In this document: positions 33,730 through 36,932 of the stretch, in pieces | How the letters are laid out: each line of letters opens with the position of its first letter | How positions within the stretch are numbered: position 1 is the stretch's first letter | Origin: HGM04593 sp045644465 | GTDB lineage: Bacteria > Bacteroidota > Bacteroidia > Bacteroidales > Bacteroidaceae | DNA length: 36,932 nucleotides | Direction of reading: 5' to 3' | Assembly (NCBI GenBank): GCA_045644465.1 | Contig: JAZRGV010000024.1 | Span: forward strand, 1 to 36,932 | Position numbers and translations under genes: made by a program | The notes under the pieces: generated by a model | Database searches by the model: none | Told to the model about the DNA's origin: nothing | The model's input: the letters and a program-made list of their open reading frames with translations, nothing else

Positions 33730-33912
33730 ATTGTTTAGCAAAAAAGCAATCTCTTCCGAAGAGATACGATATTTGTTGTAAAATTACATAAAATATCTTA
33801 ACGAATTGCCAATCAGGGAAAAAACATTGTGGTTTTGCAAAATATTTATCAACAAGACATATTATTTGTTTAGCAAAAAAGCGGATTATCAACAACAATA
33901 ATGTTGATAATC
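33730..33912. repeat. Repeat cluster beside the integrase, candidate attachment or arm-site region
   Basis: This is in the 351-nt gene-free stretch 33629-33979. It holds two copies of the 17-mer TTGTTTAGCAAAAAAGC (33730-33746 and 33866-33882, same direction), three copies of TTATCAACA (33846-33854, 33886-33894, and on the minus strand 33902-33910), and a perfect 11-bp inverted repeat with a 7-nt loop (33884-33894 with 33902-33912). Such iterated sites next to an integrase suggest arm-binding sites near one end of the element; a replication origin is an alternative. Confidence 0.45.
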
Positions 33913-33979
33913 AAGCAATAATCTCTTTCGACAACTCTCTTTGAAAAAGATTAACTAACAACCAAATAAAAACACTATT

Positions 33980-35740
33980 ATGAAAAAATTAAATCTACAA
34001 TTTACAGCACTGTTATTAATGTGCTGCGTGGGAACAGCGAAAGCAGAAGAGGTTACTATCGATGGAATAAAATACGATGTAATTACTAAAGCAAAACAAG
34101 CGACGGTAATTGAAGGTGGCAATTATTCCGGAGATATTGTTATACCAAGCGAAATTACATACAACAATGTAACATGCAGCGTTACAAGCATTGGAGAGCA
34201 GGCGTTCGGGGGTTGCTACAGACTTACAAGCATTACAATTCCTAACAGTATTACAAGTATTGGAGAGTATGCGTTCGAAAGTTGCGACGGACTTAAAGAG
34301 GTACATATAAACGACATTGCTGCTTGGTGTAGTATTAATTTTGGCAGTGATTACGCCAATCCATTGTCTTATGAACGTTCTGCACGTAATTTGTATTTAA
34401 ATAATGAATTGATAACTGAACTTGTTATACCAAATGGCGTTACAAGCATTGGAAGTTATGCGTTCTTGGGTTGCAAAGGACTTACAAGCATTACAATACC
34501 TAACAGCGTTACAAGCATTGGAGATTGGGCATTCAGTAAATGCGACGAACTTACAAGCATTACAATACCCAACAGCGTTAAAAGCATTGGAGATGAGGCA
34601 TTCTATCGTTGCGACGGACTTAAAGAGGTACATATAAACGACATTGCTGCTTGGTGTAATATAAATTTTGAAAGTAGTTCTGCTAATCCATTGTCTAATG
34701 CACAGAATTTGTATTTAAATAATGAATTGATAACTGAACTTGTTATACCAAATGGAGTTACAAGCATTAAAAATAATGCGTTCGTTTATTGCTCCGGACT
34801 TACAAGTGTAACAATTCCTAACAGCGTTACAAGCATTGGAATTTATGCGTTCAGGAGTTGCTCCGGACTTACAAGCATTACAATACCTAACAGCGTTACA
34901 AGCATTGGAAATTATGCGTTCTGGAGTTGCTCCGGACTTATAAGCATTACAATACCTAACAGCGTGACAAGCATTGGATATCAGGCGTTCAGAAATTGCT
35001 CCGGACTTACAAGCATTACAATTCCTAACAGCGTTACAAGCATTGAAAATCAGGCGTTCGGAAATTGTGAGAATCTTGGCGATGTATATTGCCTTGCTAC
35101 AGATATGCCAGCAACAAACAGTAATGCTTTCAGCGGTTCATATCCCGAATATATGACACTGCACGTGCCGGCAGAAGCAATAAACAGCTACAAAACAACT
35201 GAACCTTGGAGCAGCTTTGGAAATATTGTTACACTCGATGGGGATATTGTTGAAACGCCTAAATGTGATAACCCTGTTATTAAGTACAACAACGGAGAAA
35301 TTGAAATTGAGTGCGAAACAACTGATGCTGAATTTGTAACAAAAATAACAAGCAGTGACATTAACAGTTTTTACAGCAACTCAATTGCACTTACTGCAAC
35401 ATACAATATCAGCGTATATGCAACTGCTACAGGACACGATAACTCTGATACTGTAAATGCTACTCTATGCTGGATTGAGTGCGACTGCAGTGCAAACGAT
35501 AATACTACCGACGTTATCTATGTTCCTGCAAAGGCGGTGTTTGTAACATCGAACAACGGCACTATAAATATAAGCTGCGCACTCGAAGGAGAAGTTGTTG
35601 AGCTTTACACAAGCGATGCCATGCACATTGGAAGCACAACCATCGAGAATGGCACTGCTACAATAGAAAGCGGACTCTCAAAAGGCGATATCGCCATTAT
35701 TAAAATAGCAGAAAAGAGCATTAAGGTTATACTTAACTAA
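33980..35740 (+). CDS. BspA-like leucine-rich-repeat surface protein
   Basis: 586 residues with signal peptide (cleavage after residue 22, GTAKA). Residues about 55-375 are LRR_5 repeats of 23 residues with consensus LTSITIPNSVTSIGxxAFxxCSG, found in BspA-type adhesins of Bacteroidetes. A longer unit (KEVHINDIAAWC ... NNELITELVIPNGVTSI) occurs twice, showing internal duplication. After the repeats comes a domain with CDNPVIKYNNGEIEIECETT and YNISVYATATGHDNSDTV, as in other gut LRR proteins, and a C-terminal region ending KGDIAIIKIAEKSIKVILN that resembles type IX secretion sorting tails. It is likely exported to the cell surface. It probably is chromosomal and not phage cargo. Confidence 0.88.
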   Translation: MKKLNLQFTALLLMCCVGTAKAEEVTIDGIKYDVITKAKQATVIEGGNYSGDIVIPSEITYNNVTCSVTSIGEQAFGGCYRLTSITIPNSITSIGEYAFESCDGLKEVHINDIAAWCSINFGSDYANPLSYERSARNLYLNNELITELVIPNGVTSIGSYAFLGCKGLTSITIPNSVTSIGDWAFSKCDELTSITIPNSVKSIGDEAFYRCDGLKEVHINDIAAWCNINFESSSANPLSNAQNLYLNNELITELVIPNGVTSIKNNAFVYCSGLTSVTIPNSVTSIGIYAFRSCSGLTSITIPNSVTSIGNYAFWSCSGLISITIPNSVTSIGYQAFRNCSGLTSITIPNSVTSIENQAFGNCENLGDVYCLATDMPATNSNAFSGSYPEYMTLHVPAEAINSYKTTEPWSSFGNIVTLDGDIVETPKCDNPVIKYNNGEIEIECETTDAEFVTKITSSDINSFYSNSIALTATYNISVYATATGHDNSDTVNATLCWIECDCSANDNTTDVIYVPAKAVFVTSNNGTINISCALEGEVVELYTSDAMHIGSTTIENGTATIESGLSKGDIAIIKIAEKSIKVILN

Positions 35741-35755
35741 ATAAGTAATAACACA

Positions 35756-35812
35756 AAATAGGAAACTATACAGGTGTTGACAAAAAGTCAACACCTGTAT
35801 AGTTTCCTATTT
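35756..35812. terminator. Very long perfect hairpin terminator
   Basis: 26 uninterrupted base pairs (35756-35781 with 35787-35812) around an AAAAA loop, 15 nt after the LRR gene stop. The arms start and end in A/T runs, so it could stop transcription in both directions, including any transcript leaving the repeat region to the right. Confidence 0.85.
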
Positions 35813-35857
35813 ATTTGAGATATTTCCATCAGCAGAAGGTAATTAAATTACCTTTTG

Positions 35858-36189
35858 CGCGGTTTTCCATCGGCAAGAGTAATATCAGAAAAAACGGCAC
35901 TGTCAAAAATAGAACGTAAATCCCTGTTGAGAGCAGGCCATTGTGCAAGGCTGTTTGAGCGTAACGCGGGTATAATTTTTCTTAAATAACCGCGTGGAGC
36001 GAGTTCCGTAGCACCCTGCTCGAAACAGACAGGATTGGAGTGGCAAGTTTATGACGGCCGAGTGATGTTGCAAGGCAACTCACGAATTTGTTTTTACAAA
36101 TCGACAACATCGCCAGCAAATAGTCGCAAGTAGCACAGCCAATGGTTGTGCCTTGCGGGATGCGATAAGGCGGTGTTGTCAACATTATA
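35858..36189. repeat. Structured non-coding repeat, copy 1 (332 nt)
   Basis: The sequence is repeated directly at 36519-36930. Plus-strand pairings: CTGTT/AACAG (35924-35928 with 36024-36028), then GA opposite GA, then GAGCAGG/CCTGCTC (35931-35937 with 36015-36021), GTGC/GCAC (35943-35946 with 36011-36014) and an apical ACGCGG/CCGCGT stem (35964-35969 with 35990-35995). A 3' domain has a 12-bp stem (36103-36114 with 36169-36180) enclosing CGCAAG/CTTGCG and GCACAGCC/GGTTGTGC. A minus-strand open frame at 35982-36335 shows no sign of being a gene. No protein-coding gene is seen. I do not recognise the family. The strand of the RNA, if any, is unproved. Confidence 0.65.
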
Positions 36190-36518
36190 TAGGAATAAAC
36201 GACTATTTTTGTCTGTGCCAGGCTCTTTGGTACTTTCTGTCGATACAGAAAGTACAATAAAGAACGACTTGATGTAAAATGCAAATCCAAAGTGTTAAGG
36301 GTAAGAACAGCGGTAAAACATAAATGCAGACACATCGGTCTATTCCTACGATTATTGTCGAAACTTTGTTTTAATCGCTAATCGCTTACCGGAGTTTTGT
36401 CAAAATAATACCGGCACTGTCTAAATAACTGCGAACAGTCCTCGCTTTCTCCCGTAAAACCAAAGAATTCAAACTGTGATTTTTGATAGTGCCATCCTGT
36501 TTGAAAATCACCTTTATC
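36190..36518. other. Spacer between the repeats, hairpins but no gene
   Basis: The 329 nt hold no credible coding frame. A perfect 11-bp hairpin with CGAT loop lies at 36230-36255 (GTACTTTCTGT/ACAGAAAGTAC). The segment 36479-36493 is complementary to 36557-36571 inside copy 2 (15 bp with one wobble), and 36434-36443 to 36608-36617 (10 bp). GGCACTGTC, present in both repeats, also occurs here at about 36405-36413. Confidence 0.5.
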
Positions 36519-36930
36519 CGCGGTTTTCCATCGGCAAGAGTAATATCAGAAAAGACGGCACTGTCAAAAATAGAACGTAAATCCCTGTTGAGAGCAGGCC
36601 ATTGTGTGAGGACTGTTTAAAGATTTGTGCGGGTATAACTTTTATTGAATAGCCGCACAAATCGAGTTCCGCAACACCCTGCTCGAAACAGACAGGATTG
36701 TAGTGGCAAAACTTATACAAGCGAGTTAAACATAAAGTTTACTTTGAAGTTTTACAACGAGCGCAGTTAAGTTTCGCCGAAGGCAGTGCGAATGACGGCC
36801 GAGTGATGTTGCAAGGCAACTCACGAATTTGTTTTTACAAATCGACAACATCGCCAGCAAATAGTCGCAAGTAGCACAGCTAATGGTTGTGCCTTGCGGG
36901 ATGCGATAAGGCGGTGTTGTCAACATTATA
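36519..36930. repeat. Structured non-coding repeat, copy 2 (412 nt)
   Basis: A direct repeat of 35858-36189, longer mainly through an insertion of about 80 nt near 36705-36792. All predicted pairings of copy 1 are retained: CTGTT/AACAG (36585-36589 with 36687-36691), GA opposite GA, GAGCAGG/CCTGCTC (36592-36598 with 36678-36684), GTGT/ACAC (36604-36607 with 36674-36677) and GTGCGG/CCGCAC (36627-36632 with 36653-36658), the last extended by four pairs (ATTT/AAAT). The copy ends 2 nt before the window edge, so further copies or a host gene may follow. Confidence 0.65.
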
Positions 36931-36932
36931 AA

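Noticed and set aside
19786..33794. The 10-mer TACATAAAAT at 19786-19795 and 33785-33794 as attL/attR core
   Set aside because: It is short and AT-only apart from one base; matches of this size are expected by chance between two AT-rich intergenic stretches. No longer shared word flanks it.
33629..33979. tRNA gene as integration target near the integrase
   Set aside because: I looked for acceptor-stem and T-loop patterns on both strands near the two ends and found none.
34437..35070. Regular repeats near 34.4-35.1 kb as a CRISPR array
   Set aside because: The units are 69 nt, in frame and translate to LRR_5 repeats; there are no unique spacers and no cas genes.
33980..35740. LRR gene as phage cargo or host-recognition protein
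   Set aside because: It has a Sec signal peptide and a type IX-like tail and lies beyond the integrase terminator, which fits a chromosomal surface protein better; the element boundary is not proved, though.
35982..36926. Minus-strand open frames (117 and 66 codons) inside the repeats as genes
   Set aside because: They share a stretch beginning MLTTPPYRIPQ, but the difference within it changes an amino acid while keeping an RNA pair, the frames diverge after the insertion, and there is no promoter or ribosome-binding context.

Overview
The window reads as a Bacteroidales chromosome, most likely from a gut or rumen member. Evidence: promoters with the Bacteroidetes -7 box TAnnTTTG and almost no Shine-Dalgarno sequences; an ATP synthase operon in the order atpD-C-B-E-F-H-A-G with a short epsilon subunit; a TonB-dependent receptor paired with a DUF4249 lipoprotein; and a BspA-like leucine-rich-repeat surface protein. 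No species can be named from sequence alone.

Positions 1-19740 are ordinary chromosome. On the minus strand lie a truncated secreted protein, a MurU-like sugar nucleotidyltransferase, an RluA-type pseudouridine synthase and the 23S rRNA uracil methyltransferase RlmD. On the plus strand follow pyruvate phosphate dikinase (ppdK), an acidic lipoprotein, and the receptor/DUF4249 pair. Then come trmO (minus), a DUF5009 membrane protein (plus), and the whole F1Fo ATP synthase operon (minus, 19740 to 13109).

Positions about 19.9-33.9 kb hold a compact phage-like integrative element of about 14 kb. At its left end is a CI/LexA-like S24 repressor. A minus-strand operon encodes scaffold, HK97-type capsid protein, a small structural protein, an adaptor-like protein, holin, a unimolecular-spanin-like lipoprotein and a large nozzle-like protein. 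A divergent plus-strand operon encodes three small proteins, the large terminase and a tyrosine integrase. I find no portal, endolysin, tape measure, head protease or replication gene. The element is therefore either a satellite-like or strongly minimised phage form, or a decayed prophage. A palindrome TAGCC-N6-GGCTA touches the -7 box both in the repressor control region and at the packaging/integrase operon 8 kb away, so the repressor probably controls both.

From 33.98 kb to the end lie a leucine-rich-repeat surface protein, an exceptionally long terminator hairpin, and two direct copies of a structured non-coding element (332 and 412 nt). The differences between the copies include three compensatory base-pair changes and one wobble-preserving change in predicted stems. 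This is the best candidate in the window for an undescribed structured RNA or mobile repeat. The two main leads are the phage-like element and this repeat pair.
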